64,000 nt of DNA from CAIQQQ01 sp040399685 (GTDB lineage Bacteria; Pseudomonadota; Alphaproteobacteria; Acetobacterales; Acetobacteraceae), in the NCBI GenBank assembly GCA_040399685.1, contig JBBART010000008.1, positions 100,937-164,936 on the forward strand, in the 5' to 3' direction. The first letter of the stretch is position 1. Every line of letters starts with the position of its first letter. The notes under the pieces were generated by a model. That model was not told the DNA's origin. It made no database searches and saw nothing but the letters and a program-made list of their open reading frames with translations. Positions 50,951-60,311 of this stretch are shown one piece after another. A program made the translations under genes and the position numbers.

Positions 50951-52609
50951 ATGTCCGCAAAGCTCAATCCGCTGGCTGGAAAGCTTGTGCCGCCCACCAT
51001 GTTGACCAACGTGCCCAGGCTGGTAACGGCCTATTTCGCCAATGTGCCCGATGCCGTCATTCCCGCCCAGCGTGTCGCCTTCGGCACCTCCGGCCATCGC
51101 GGCTCGGCCTTGGACACCGCCTTCAACGAGGCGCATATCCTGGCTATCAGCCAGGCCATCTGCCTGTATCGCAAGGCCCAGGGCATCACCGGGCCGCTGT
51201 TCATCGGCATGGACACGCATGCCTTGTCCGAGCCGGCCTTCGCGTCGGCCATCGAGGTGTTCGCCGCCAACGGCGTGGAGACGATGCGCGATGCGGATTT
51301 GGGCTACACGCCCACACCTGTCATCTCACACGCCATCCTGGCCTATAACCGCGGTCGCACCGAGGGTCTTGCGGACGGCGTTGTCATCACGCCCTCGCAC
51401 AATCCGCCCGAGGATGGCGGCTTTAAATATAATCCGCCCAATGGCGGCCCTGCCGGCACGGACGTGACCAACTGGATCGAGCGTAGAGCCAATGAATTTC
51501 TGGCCGCTGGCCTTGTCGGCGTGTTGCGGATGCCGTTCGCACGGGCGCTGAAGGCCAGTTGCATACATGCGTATGACTACATCACGCCCTATGTCGCTGA
51601 TCTGGGGACTGTGGTGGACATGGACGCCATCCGTGCCGCCGGCATTCGGATCGGCATCGACCCGCTGGGCGGGGCTGCGGTGTATTACTGGCCGCATGTC
51701 ATCGCGCGCTACGGAATCGACGCCACCGTGGTCAACGATGCGGTGGACCAGACCTTCCGCTTCATGACGGTGGATTGGGACGGCAAGATCCGCATGGATT
51801 GCTCCTCGCCCCACGCCATGGCGTCATTGGTGGCGATGCGGGAGCGGTTCGATATTTCCTTCGCCAACGACACCGATGCCGACCGACATGGCATTGTCTG
51901 CAAGTCCAGCGGCCTGCTGGCGCCGAACCCGTATCTGGCGACGTCGATCAGCTATCTGTTCGCCCATCGTCCCGGTTGGGGTGCGCAGACCGGCATTGGC
52001 AAGACCATCGTCAGCAGTTCCATGATCGACCGCGTGGCCGCTGCCGCTGGGCGGCCGGTGATGGAGGTGCCCGTTGGCTTCAAATGGTTCGTCGACGGCT
52101 TGATGGATGGCAGCCTTGGCTTTGTTGGTGAGGAAAGCGCCGGCGCCACCTTCCTGCGCATGGACGGCACGGTCTGGACCACTGACAAGGACGGGCTGAT
52201 CCCGGGTCTTCTCGCCGCCGAGATGACCGCCCGCACCGGGCGTGACCCGAGCGAACTCTATGACCGCATCACCGCCGAGCAGGGCGTGTCCTATTACGAG
52301 CGGATCGACGCCCCCGCGTCGCCGGCACAGAAGGATGTGCTGAAGAAGCTTTCCCCCGCGCAGCTCAATGCCACCGAACTTGCCGGAGATCCGGTGGTGA
52401 GTGTTGTCACCGAAGCCCCCGGCAACAAGGCTGCCATTGGCGGCATCAAGGTCTCCACCACCCATGGGTGGTATGCCGCCCGGCCGTCGGGCACGGAGAA
52501 TGTCTACAAGATCTACGCCGAGAGCTTCCGCAGTGCTGCGCATTTACAGACCATCCAGCAAGAGGCGCAGGACGTTCTGTCCCGGGCCTTCGCCGCCGCC
52601 AACGCCTGA
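50951..52609 (+). CDS. pgm: Phosphoglucomutase (alpha-D-glucose-1,6-phosphate-dependent)
   Basis: This 552-residue enzyme interconverts glucose 1- and glucose 6-phosphate. It has FGTSGHRGSALDTAFNEAHI near residue 43, the phosphoserine loop TPSHNPPEDGG with Ser149, the metal loop FANDTDADRHG and a C-terminal phosphate-binding loop RPSGTENVYKIY. ATG 50951 follows GAGGAGACCCACC. Glucose-1-phosphate is the precursor of UDP-glucose and so of UDP-glucuronate used by UXS; the enzyme thus supports both glycogen/starch metabolism and the EPS locus. A strong hairpin lies just after its stop. Confidence 0.95.
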   Translation: MSAKLNPLAGKLVPPTMLTNVPRLVTAYFANVPDAVIPAQRVAFGTSGHRGSALDTAFNEAHILAISQAICLYRKAQGITGPLFIGMDTHALSEPAFASAIEVFAANGVETMRDADLGYTPTPVISHAILAYNRGRTEGLADGVVITPSHNPPEDGGFKYNPPNGGPAGTDVTNWIERRANEFLAAGLVGVLRMPFARALKASCIHAYDYITPYVADLGTVVDMDAIRAAGIRIGIDPLGGAAVYYWPHVIARYGIDATVVNDAVDQTFRFMTVDWDGKIRMDCSSPHAMASLVAMRERFDISFANDTDADRHGIVCKSSGLLAPNPYLATSISYLFAHRPGWGAQTGIGKTIVSSSMIDRVAAAAGRPVMEVPVGFKWFVDGLMDGSLGFVGEESAGATFLRMDGTVWTTDKDGLIPGLLAAEMTARTGRDPSELYDRITAEQGVSYYERIDAPASPAQKDVLKKLSPAQLNATELAGDPVVSVVTEAPGNKAAIGGIKVSTTHGWYAARPSGTENVYKIYAESFRSAAHLQTIQQEAQDVLSRAFAAANA

Positions 52610-52623
52610 GGCGCGAGCCTCAT

Positions 52624-52654
52624 CACGCCCGGGCAGTCAGACTGCCTGGGCGTG
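52624..52654. terminator. Bidirectional hairpin between pgm and hemN
   Basis: A 15-bp stem (CACGCCCGGGCAGTC pairing with GACTGCCTGGGCGTG, one wobble) with a minimal loop starts 15 bp after the pgm stop and overlaps the hemN 3' end. It sits between converging genes, as expected for a shared terminator. Confidence 0.7.
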
Positions 52655-53998
52655 GCGAGGTGTGGCATCCTGCTGGGGCAGATACGCGTCGAACAACGCC
52701 GCCACGTTGCGCACGAAGGGGCGTCCGGCCTCGGTCACCTCGATGCGCGCCCCGTCTCGGCGCACCAATCCGTCGTCACAGAACCGTGCAAGGCCCTCGG
52801 CGGCCGTAAGAAGAGGGACATCATCGGCCGCGTGCAGCCGGGCCATGGCTGAGATATCCACCTGCATGTCGCACATGATGCGCTCGATCAGATCCCGTCG
52901 CAGCCGGTCATCCGCCGTCAGCGCCACGCCGCGCGCGGTGGCGAGGCCGCCTGACTGCAGGGCCCTGGTGTAGTCAACACTCGCCGTGGCGTTCTGCACA
53001 TAGCCTTGCGGCAGACTGCCGATGGCGCTGGCGCCGAAGCCGATCAGAACGGGCGCCACATCGGTGGTGTAGCCCTGGAAGTTGCGCCGCAGATGGCCGC
53101 TTTCGGCCGCCTGGGCCAGGGCGTCGGTGGGGCGGGCGTAGTGATCGAGCCCCACTGGCCGGTAGCCGCCCTGGGTCTTCAGCACGTGCTCGATCTCCTG
53201 GCGCTGCGCATAGCGGTCTTCAGGGCCAGGCAACGCGGCTTCGGGGATCAGCGCCTGATGGCGTTTCATCCATGGCACATGCGCATAGCCGAACACCGCG
53301 ATGCGGCCGGCATTCAGGCCCAACGCCTGCTGCACGGTGCGCGCCACGCTCGCCTCGGTCTGGTGCGGCAAGCCGTAGATGAGATCGAGATTGAGCGCGT
53401 CGATGCCCATCGTACGCAGGGATTGGGCGCAGGCGGCGGTGGTCTCATAGGATTGGTGGCGGCCGATGGCGGCCTGCACGGCAGGATCGAAATCCTGCAC
53501 GCCGAGGCTGACGCGGTTGATGCCCATGGCCCCCAGGGCTGCGAGCCGGTCTGGCGGCAGGGCGGTGGGGTCGATCTCGATCGCCACTTCGGCATCGTCG
53601 CGCACCAGGAATTCGCGGCGGATCAGGGACATGATGTTGGTGAGGCAATCGGCGGGCAGGGTGGTGGGGGTGCCGCCGCCCCAATGGATGTGCCCCACTT
53701 CGGCCCGACGCCCGACGGCGCTGGCAACGCGGCGAATTTCCTGCTCCAGCATCGCCGCATAGGCCCGTTTGGGCTTCTCCTGACGCACGACGCTGGTGTT
53801 GCAGGCGCAATACAAACACAGCCGGTCACAGAACGGCACATGCAGGTAAAGGGAGGTCGGCGCGTCATCCGGCAATGTGCCGAGCCATTCGGCATACCTG
53901 CCGGCACTGACGGCGGCGCTGAAATGCGGGGCGGTGGGATAGCTGGTGTAGCAGGGCACGCGGCCATCGTAGCGGGCGATCAATGCGGAGGTTTTCAT
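52637..53998 (-). CDS. hemN: Oxygen-independent coproporphyrinogen III oxidase
   Basis: This 453-residue radical SAM enzyme decarboxylates two propionates of coproporphyrinogen III to give protoporphyrinogen IX without oxygen. The iron-sulfur motif CDRLCLYCAC has Cys57, Cys61 and Cys64 (with Cys66 conserved in HemN). Other HemN features are GRVPCYTSYPTAPHFS near the start, HIHWGGGTPT, EIDPTALPPD, RVSLGVQDFD and NLDLIYGLPHQT. ATG 53998 follows AAGGTGG. An FNR-type box lies 35-48 bp upstream. The long family version, not the HemW paralogue, is indicated by the N terminus. Confidence 0.95.
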   Translation of the reverse strand: MKTSALIARYDGRVPCYTSYPTAPHFSAAVSAGRYAEWLGTLPDDAPTSLYLHVPFCDRLCLYCACNTSVVRQEKPKRAYAAMLEQEIRRVASAVGRRAEVGHIHWGGGTPTTLPADCLTNIMSLIRREFLVRDDAEVAIEIDPTALPPDRLAALGAMGINRVSLGVQDFDPAVQAAIGRHQSYETTAACAQSLRTMGIDALNLDLIYGLPHQTEASVARTVQQALGLNAGRIAVFGYAHVPWMKRHQALIPEAALPGPEDRYAQRQEIEHVLKTQGGYRPVGLDHYARPTDALAQAAESGHLRRNFQGYTTDVAPVLIGFGASAIGSLPQGYVQNATASVDYTRALQSGGLATARGVALTADDRLRRDLIERIMCDMQVDISAMARLHAADDVPLLTAAEGLARFCDDGLVRRDGARIEVTEAGRPFVRNVAALFDAYLPQQDATPRHAQAV

Positions 53999-54032
53999 CG
54001 TTCCACCTTGGTGACCCTCAGAACCGGCCGCA

Positions 54033-54046
54033 TTGACCTGGGTCAA
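54033..54046. promoter_or_regulatory. FNR/ANR-type box upstream of hemN
   Basis: TTGAC-CTGG-GTCAA matches the TTGAT-N4-ATCAA consensus of Crp/Fnr-family oxygen regulators, except for the two inner bases next to the spacer. It is 35 bp before the hemN start. Low-oxygen activation of hemN by such proteins is known in other bacteria. Confidence 0.75.
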
Positions 54047-54117
54047 TCCAGGGCGGCCGATCGATCATTGCCTTGTGTGCATCAGCATGATCATGCTGCA
54101 ATGCGGTATGAGGTGAT

Positions 54118-55515
54118 GTGACTGTGTCTGGTTCCACGGCTGACAACGATATCGATGGCGCTGACGGCCTGGTGGGTGCGGCGCGCATGTGGGCGGCGTT
54201 CACGATTGGCATCGGGCTGATGATGGCGATCATGGATGGCGCCATCGCCAACCTGGCGCTGCCCACCATCGCGCGGGAATTATCGGTCAGTCCCGCTTCG
54301 TCGATCTGGGTGGTGAACGCCTATCAGCTGGCCGTGACCATGACCCTGCTGCCGCTCGCGGCCCTCGGCGAGATCATCGGCTATAAACGGGTTTATCTGG
54401 TTGGCGTGGTGGTGTTCACCCTGGCCTCGCTGGGCTGCGCGATGTCGGACAATCTGGTGGAACTCACCAGCGCACGGATCATCCAGGGCCTCGGCGCCGC
54501 CGGCACCATGAGCGTGAATTCGGCGCTGGTGCGTTTCATCTATCCGCGCCGCCTGCTTGGCCGTGGCTTTGGCGTCAATGTGATGGTGGGGTCGGCGTCA
54601 TCGGCGCTGGGGCCATCGGTGGCCGCGGCTATTTTGTCGGTCGCGGGTTGGCAGTGGCTGTTCGCGGTAAACGTGCCCATCGGCATTTTGCTGCTGATAA
54701 CCGGCAGCCGGACGCTGCCGCGCACGCCACTGGCCAGTCACAAGTTCGACGTGCTGGGAGCTGTACTCAACGCGCTCGCCTTCGGGTTGTTTATCAGCGG
54801 TCTCGATGAGATCGGCCATGGCGGCAACCGGCTTGTGGCGGGGCTGGAGATCATTGGCGCCGTGGTGGCCGGCTGGGGCTTGGTGCGTCGTTCGCTGGAG
54901 ATGTCCAATCCGCTGTTGCCGATGGATTTGCTGCGTCGGCCGGTATTTGCATTGTCGGTGGCGGCGGCGACGTTTTCGTTCGCCGCCCAGGCGATGGCGT
55001 TCGTTAGCCTGCCGTTCTATTTCCAGAACCGGCTGGGGCTGACCCCCGGTGTCACCGGCTTGCTGATGACGCCGTGGCCGGTGACGGTGATTGTGGTCGC
55101 CCTGGTGGCGGGGCAACTGTCCGATCGGTTTTCCGCCTCCCGCATGGGCGCGATTGGCCAGAGGGTTTTCGCCTGCGGTCTCGTGTCGCTGGCGCTGCTG
55201 CCGAACGAGCCGGCGTTGTGGGATATCGCCTGGCGGATGAGCCTGTGCGGCGTCGGGTTCGGGCTGTTCAATTCGCCGAACAACCGCGTCATGATTGCGT
55301 CAGCACCGGCGGCTCGCAGTGGCGGCGCCAGCGGCATGCAGGCAACCAGCCGGCTGATGGGGCAGACCACCGGCACGGCCATGGTGGCGTTGCTGTTCAG
55401 CTTCCTGCCTGTTCACGGCTACACTGCCGCACTGGTGCTGGCGGTTGGCTGTGCCCTCGTTTCCTGCGCGGCAAGTGGGCTGCGGAGCGAGAAGCCGCGG
55501 GCGCCTGCTGTCTGA
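54118..55515 (+). CDS. MFS transporter, DHA2-like (multidrug efflux family)
   Basis: This 465-residue protein has 12-14 hydrophobic segments. Segment 1 carries MAIMDGAIANLALPTIARELS and loop 2-3 has LGEIIGYKRVYLVG, the usual MFS D-R/K signature region. Close relatives are EmrB/QacA-like proton-driven drug exporters. The GTG at 54118 follows GAGGTGAT and is the start used here. It diverges from hemN with about 120 bp between; no regulator gene is adjacent. The substrate is unknown. Confidence 0.88.
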   Translation: MTVSGSTADNDIDGADGLVGAARMWAAFTIGIGLMMAIMDGAIANLALPTIARELSVSPASSIWVVNAYQLAVTMTLLPLAALGEIIGYKRVYLVGVVVFTLASLGCAMSDNLVELTSARIIQGLGAAGTMSVNSALVRFIYPRRLLGRGFGVNVMVGSASSALGPSVAAAILSVAGWQWLFAVNVPIGILLLITGSRTLPRTPLASHKFDVLGAVLNALAFGLFISGLDEIGHGGNRLVAGLEIIGAVVAGWGLVRRSLEMSNPLLPMDLLRRPVFALSVAAATFSFAAQAMAFVSLPFYFQNRLGLTPGVTGLLMTPWPVTVIVVALVAGQLSDRFSASRMGAIGQRVFACGLVSLALLPNEPALWDIAWRMSLCGVGFGLFNSPNNRVMIASAPAARSGGASGMQATSRLMGQTTGTAMVALLFSFLPVHGYTAALVLAVGCALVSCAASGLRSEKPRAPAV

Positions 55516-55522
55516 GCGTGTC

Positions 55523-56320
55523 TTATACGATGCCTTTGCACACGAAGGCGGTGCAGGCGAAGTGCCGCGCTCCGTCTGGCTGGCCGCTTTCGTAGGCCAG
55601 CCGCAGGTAATGCTCCAGCTTTGCCGCCATCTCGGCTGACAGGCTGCCGGCGTATTTGCCCAGCGTGCCCTCGCCCCCGGCAATCGGGTTCCAGAAATCG
55701 TTGAAATCCTCGAAATCCATCCAGATCGTCTCGGATGATTCAACCACGTTCCGCAGCCCGGCCCGCTCGAAGCCATGGCGCAGATCGCCAGCGCGGGTCA
55801 TGGGGCGGCTGAAGGTCTTGCCGCGCAGATCCATCGCCGCGTCATCCAGCATCGCGGCGGTGTCCCAGAACATGCGCTGGTGCGGCATGCCGCCGCCGCT
55901 GTTCCACACAGCCGCTGCCACCACGCCGCCAGGGCGCACCACGCGGCGCATCTCCGCAAGGGCTGCGACCGGGTCTGGCACGAATTGCAGCACAAGTTGG
56001 CTCAACGCGGCGTCGAACGCGGCATCGGCGAACGGCATCGCGCAGGCATCGCCGTGCTGCAACGTGATCCGTGGGTCTGTCGCCTGTGCCTTGGCGGCCG
56101 CAACATAGATCTCCGACGCGTCGATGCCCTCCAGAAGCTGGATGCCGGCGTTGCGGGCGAGTTCGAACACCAGGCTGCCGGTGCCGCAGCCGACATCCAG
56201 CACCCGCGTGGCGCCGCCGATGCCGGCAAAGGTGATCAAACCGGGCGCCAGCCTGCGGCTCCAGCGGCCCATGCTGCGCTCATAGACATCCGCATCGCGT
56301 GCATTGAAGGTCGACACCAT
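55523..56320 (-). CDS. SAM-dependent methyltransferase (class I)
   Basis: This 265-residue class I methyltransferase has the SAM-binding motif LDVGCGTGSLVFELA near residues 40-55, an acidic residue after EGIDASEIY, GDACAMPFADAAFDAA and the motif VVRPGGVVAAAVW. It resembles the UbiE/ArsM-like methyltransferase group. It is 2 bp downstream of an ABC-type binding-protein gene and follows PrpD in the same transcript, so it may modify the imported compound. Substrate unknown. Confidence 0.88.
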   Translation of the reverse strand: MVSTFNARDADVYERSMGRWSRRLAPGLITFAGIGGATRVLDVGCGTGSLVFELARNAGIQLLEGIDASEIYVAAAKAQATDPRITLQHGDACAMPFADAAFDAALSQLVLQFVPDPVAALAEMRRVVRPGGVVAAAVWNSGGGMPHQRMFWDTAAMLDDAAMDLRGKTFSRPMTRAGDLRHGFERAGLRNVVESSETIWMDFEDFNDFWNPIAGGEGTLGKYAGSLSAEMAAKLEHYLRLAYESGQPDGARHFACTAFVCKGIV

Positions 56321-56322
56321 TT

Positions 56323-57351
56323 TTAGCTGCCCTTGCGGTCGTGCATCTGCGAAATGAACAGATCCGTCCAGACCGACGGCACGATCTTGATCTGCCCGGT
56401 CTTGCCGAGGAACTGCGCGTAGGACATCACGCCCGACGGCGCCGTGGTGAAGCTGGTTTCGGGGTCGTCCAGCAAGGCGCGGATCTCGGTCTTGGGCATG
56501 TTGACCTCGGACACGCGCAGGAAACTGTCGGCAGCCCCATCCTTGTCGGCGGCGATCATCGCGTTGGCCTCGTCCATCGCCGCCAGGAACGCTTCCATGA
56601 TGCGCGGATTGGCATCGGTGAAGCGCTTGGGGGCATAGGCGACGTCGATGGTGATCGGCCCCAGCAAGTCGATCGTGGTGAACACGCGGTGAATGTTGGG
56701 GTAGGCCAGTTCCTTGTTGGAAAACGGCGGCGAGGCCACGTGGCCGGTGATCTCGGTCTTGCCGGACACCAGCGTGGCGAAGGCATCCGGATGCGCCAGG
56801 CCCACCGTCAGCGGATCAAGCTGGGCATAGTTCTCGATGCCGAACTCCTTGGCCGCCGCCATCTGCAGCACCACGGCGGCGAAGCTGGTCTTGATGCCGG
56901 GGACGGCGATCTTGTCCTTGGATGTGAAGTCGCGCAGGGTTTTGATGTTGGGGTTGTTGGTGTTCAGCCATAACGCGCCGCCGCCCAGGCCGCAGATGCC
57001 CATCACGGCGGCGGCCGGGATGTTGCGGGCCTTGGACCACAGCGTGATGAAGCCGGGCGCGCCGATGCCGGCAATGTCCAGCGCACCCGAGATCATCGCG
57101 TCATTGATCGAACTGCCGCCATCCAGCGAGCGCCAGCTGATGTCGATCTTTCCGATGCCGAGCCGGGCCGAGTGTTTCTCCAGCAGCTTGCGATCCCGAA
57201 TGACCATCAGCGGCAGATAATGAATGCCGAAACCGTGCGACAGACGGATCTGGCTGGCCTCCGCATGGGCACCGCGCGCGATGAACGTCGCTGCGGCAGC
57301 GGCACCGAGCACAGTGCGGCGCTTGAGGCGGGGCGAAGAGCCTTCGGTCAT
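56323..57351 (-). CDS. ABC transporter substrate-binding protein, NMT1/TauA-like
   Basis: This 342-residue periplasmic protein has a twin-arginine signal (KRRTVLGAAAAATFI) and an NMT1/SsuA-type fold, with LSHGFGIHYLPLMV and DIAGIGAPGFITLW. No permease or ATPase gene is adjacent, so it must work with a transporter encoded elsewhere, such as the SsuBC-type system at 16-17.6 kb. It sits between MmgE/PrpD and a methyltransferase gene on the minus strand. Ligand unknown. Confidence 0.82.
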   Translation of the reverse strand: MTEGSSPRLKRRTVLGAAAAATFIARGAHAEASQIRLSHGFGIHYLPLMVIRDRKLLEKHSARLGIGKIDISWRSLDGGSSINDAMISGALDIAGIGAPGFITLWSKARNIPAAAVMGICGLGGGALWLNTNNPNIKTLRDFTSKDKIAVPGIKTSFAAVVLQMAAAKEFGIENYAQLDPLTVGLAHPDAFATLVSGKTEITGHVASPPFSNKELAYPNIHRVFTTIDLLGPITIDVAYAPKRFTDANPRIMEAFLAAMDEANAMIAADKDGAADSFLRVSEVNMPKTEIRALLDDPETSFTTAPSGVMSYAQFLGKTGQIKIVPSVWTDLFISQMHDRKGS

Positions 57352-57376
57352 TGGTGTTTCCTCATTCCCGAATTTT

Positions 57377-58777
57377 TTATACTGCCAGCATCCGTGCCAG
57401 ATCGCCGCAGTCTTGCATATCCTCGGCGCCCATCACGGTGGCGATCAGGCGTTCCACCTGCGCTGCCGGGATGCGGCTGCTGGCCAGTTTGCGGAACTTC
57501 TCGATCACCACGTCCGGTTCGGCGAACTTGTCCTCGCTGCCGCGTGGCGCTTCCACCGTCTCCTGCATATGCGTGCCGTCCTGAAGAAGCACCTCCACCC
57601 GCACCATGTGGCGAAACGCCTTGCCGCGCGCGGTGATGGCGGGGTCCTCGCGCACTTCCACCAGCCGCGAGACGGCGACCCGCTCAGGGTCGGCGACCAT
57701 CGCCTCGGTGAACTGGCCGACGAACACGTCCCCCTCCAGCAGCAAGGTGGCCACGCAATAGGGGAGGTTCAGCTGGGCCGATGTCAGTCCCTGCGGCGCA
57801 TACGGCCAGCCGACGTGATCGACCGTCACGCGGGAGCCGTGGACGATGATCTTGGCAACATCGGCAGGGCCGAACGGGTGGCGCGCCTGCATCATGCGCA
57901 GGGCATCCAGCGTGGTGTGGTTGCTGCCGACGCAGGAATAGAATTTCAGCGCGATCCGCAGCGTCTCCCACCGCGTGCCCAGGCCCGATGTGAGTTCCGC
58001 CCGGTTGAAGCGGTCGGTGGAGCGGGAGAAGGTGGTGCAGAAGCCGCCGTATTCGTTCTCGAACACATCCATGATGCCGGTGAAGCCGCGTGCCGCCAAC
58101 AGGGCGCCGTAAAGGCCGCTTTGCGACGACCGGCCAGCATGCATGCGCTTGACCATGGCGCCGAACTGCGCCGCCATCAGCCCCGCCGCCTGGGTGCCGG
58201 CGATGCCGAGCGCATGCACGGTCTGCTCAGGCGTCAGCCGCAGGGCGGCGGCGGCACCGGCTGCGGCCGAGAACACGCCCACCGTGGCGCCGGAATGCCA
58301 GCCCTGGCCGATATGTTCCTGGCCCATGCACATGCCGACCCGCGGGCCGATCTCATAGCCGGCCACCGCGGCGGTCAGAAAATCCCGCCCGGTGATGCCA
58401 GGCCGCATCTCGGCCACCGCCAGCAGCGCCGGCAGCGTGACGGCACCCACATGCAGCACGCCGACGCGGTGGACGTCATCGAGTTCAAAACTCTGCACCA
58501 GCGTGCCGTTGACCAATGCCGCGTGTGGCGCGGACAGTTTTCGGTCGGTGCCCCAGAGGGTGCAGCCTTGTGAGGTGTCCACTTCTGCCAGCGTTTCCAT
58601 CAGGATGCGGCTCCAGGGCAGGTCCGCGCCGTACAGGGCACAGCCGAGGCTGTCGAGGATGAGCAGTTTGATGCGGGCGATGACCTCGCCAGGAATGTCC
58701 TCATAGCGAAGAGTGGCCACGAAATCGGCGATGCCGTGCGTGTATTCGTTGGTGGTCGAAGCGTGGTCCATGGACAT
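57377..58777 (-). CDS. MmgE/PrpD family protein
   Basis: This 466-residue protein resembles the MmgE/PrpD family (2-methylcitrate dehydratase, cis-aconitate decarboxylase and others). It has LLILDSLGCALYGADLPW near the start, QSFELDDVHRVGVLHVGAVTLPA, and MVKRMHAGRSSQSG in the middle. Cofactor-free decarboxylation or dehydration of a tricarboxylate or similar substrate is expected. It is 25 bp upstream of the binding-protein gene; together with the methyltransferase they form an operon divergent from fumC. The ATG at 58777 is chosen, with a second ATG two codons later. Confidence 0.85.
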   Translation of the reverse strand: MSMDHASTTNEYTHGIADFVATLRYEDIPGEVIARIKLLILDSLGCALYGADLPWSRILMETLAEVDTSQGCTLWGTDRKLSAPHAALVNGTLVQSFELDDVHRVGVLHVGAVTLPALLAVAEMRPGITGRDFLTAAVAGYEIGPRVGMCMGQEHIGQGWHSGATVGVFSAAAGAAAALRLTPEQTVHALGIAGTQAAGLMAAQFGAMVKRMHAGRSSQSGLYGALLAARGFTGIMDVFENEYGGFCTTFSRSTDRFNRAELTSGLGTRWETLRIALKFYSCVGSNHTTLDALRMMQARHPFGPADVAKIIVHGSRVTVDHVGWPYAPQGLTSAQLNLPYCVATLLLEGDVFVGQFTEAMVADPERVAVSRLVEVREDPAITARGKAFRHMVRVEVLLQDGTHMQETVEAPRGSEDKFAEPDVVIEKFRKLASSRIPAAQVERLIATVMGAEDMQDCGDLARMLAV

Positions 58778-58926
58778 CCCGATCTCATTGGGCCGCTTGC
58801 ACAACGCTGTGCGCAGCCATATTGCGCACAGTTTGGCGTTCCTGAGGCGCACGTCAATGCAGGCGACTGTGGGAACCAATGGGCCCGCGTTGGGCTTTTC
58901 TTCCTTTGCAGACCAGGAACACGCTC

Positions 58927-60306
58927 ATGGATATGCGCATCGAAACCGACAGCATGGGCGCCATCGAAGTGCCTGCGGACCGGCTGTGGGGCGCGCAGAC
59001 CCAACGTTCGTTGCTCTATTTCAGCATTGGCCGGGACCTGATGCCGCGTGAGATGATCGGTGCCTACGCCGTTCTCAAAAAAGCTGCCGCCATCGCCAAT
59101 CACCGGCTCGGCAAGCTCGATGCATCCGCTCACGCCCTCATCGTCCGTTGCTGCGACGAAATTCTGGCGGGCCAGCACGACGCGATGTTTCCATTGCATG
59201 TCTGGATGACCGGCAGCGGCACCCAGTTCAACATGAACGTCAATGAGGTGATTTCGAACCGCAGCTGCCAGCTTGCCGGAACACCGCTTGGCAGCAAGAT
59301 GCCGGTGCATCCGAACGATCACGTCAATATGTCGCAATCATCGAACGACACCTTCCCGTCCGCGATGTACATGGCGGCGGCCATCGGCCTGACGGAGCGT
59401 TTGCTGCCGGCCCTGGGCCAGCTGCACGCAGCCATTTCAGCCAAATCCGATGCCTGGGCCGATATCGTCAAGATCGGGCGCACCCATTTGCAGGATGCCA
59501 CGCCTCTGACGCTTGGCCAGGAATGGTTCGGATATGCCGGTATGCTCGACGACAACATTACCCGCCTGCGCGCATCCCAGGACGGATTGCTTCAGCTTGC
59601 CTTGGGCGGAACGGCGGTCGGCACCGGCCTGAACGCGACGCCCGGCTTTGCGCAAGCCGCCTGCGGGGAAATCGCGGCTCACACGGGGCTGGCCTTCGTC
59701 TCGGCTGCCAATAAATTCGCGGTGCAGGGCGCGCATGACGCCTTGGTGCACCTGTCGGGCACGTTGCGCACGCTCGCCGTGTCGCTCTACAAGATTGCCA
59801 ACGATATTCGCCTGCTGGCCAGCGGTCCACGTGCAGGGCTTGGCGAACTCATCCTGCCGGAAAACGAACCCGGCTCTTCCATCATGCCTGGCAAGGTGAA
59901 CCCGACGCAGGCCGAAGCGCTGACGATGATTGCCGTTCAGGTCATGGCCAATGACGTGGCCGTCGGTTTTGGCGGGGCTGGCGGCATGCTGGAAATGAAT
60001 GTCTACAAGCCGATGATGATCGCCAACATCATGCAGTCCATCACGCTCTTGTCAGATGGAATGACGAACTTTCGCGTTTTCATGATCGAGGGAACCGAGC
60101 CGGATCGTCGGCGGATTGCTGAACACCTGCACCGTTCGCTGATGCTGGTGACGGCGCTGGCCCCCCGGATCGGCTATGACAAGGCTTCGGCAATCGCCCA
60201 TCACGCGCTGAAGCACGACCTCACGTTGCGTGAGGCCGCGCTCCAGATTGGCAGTGTCAGTGCCGAGGATTTCGACCGTCTGGTCGATCCCGCAACGATG
60301 GTCTAA
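58927..60306 (+). CDS. fumC: Class II fumarate hydratase
   Basis: This 459-residue member of the fumarase/aspartase superfamily has SGSGTQFNMNVNEVI, HPNDHVNMSQSSNDTFP with the catalytic HPND, and the superfamily signature GSSIMPGKVNPTQAE. It hydrates fumarate to L-malate; the signature fits FumC better than aspartase, and the divergent PrpD suggests a TCA-type acid pathway. ATG 58927 follows AGGAACACGCTC. It converges on the phasin gene with a five-base gap. Confidence 0.9.
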   Translation: MDMRIETDSMGAIEVPADRLWGAQTQRSLLYFSIGRDLMPREMIGAYAVLKKAAAIANHRLGKLDASAHALIVRCCDEILAGQHDAMFPLHVWMTGSGTQFNMNVNEVISNRSCQLAGTPLGSKMPVHPNDHVNMSQSSNDTFPSAMYMAAAIGLTERLLPALGQLHAAISAKSDAWADIVKIGRTHLQDATPLTLGQEWFGYAGMLDDNITRLRASQDGLLQLALGGTAVGTGLNATPGFAQAACGEIAAHTGLAFVSAANKFAVQGAHDALVHLSGTLRTLAVSLYKIANDIRLLASGPRAGLGELILPENEPGSSIMPGKVNPTQAEALTMIAVQVMANDVAVGFGGAGGMLEMNVYKPMMIANIMQSITLLSDGMTNFRVFMIEGTEPDRRRIAEHLHRSLMLVTALAPRIGYDKASAIAHHALKHDLTLREAALQIGSVSAEDFDRLVDPATMV

Positions 60307-60311
60307 CCCGG

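Noticed and set aside
53006..54121. Long plus-strand frame opposite hemN
   Set aside because: Antisense to a HemN with an intact CxxxCxxC motif, and not in any operon context.
57224..58573. Long plus-strand frame opposite the MmgE/PrpD gene
   Set aside because: Antisense shadow of a gene with clear family motifs; its translation shows no recognisable domain.
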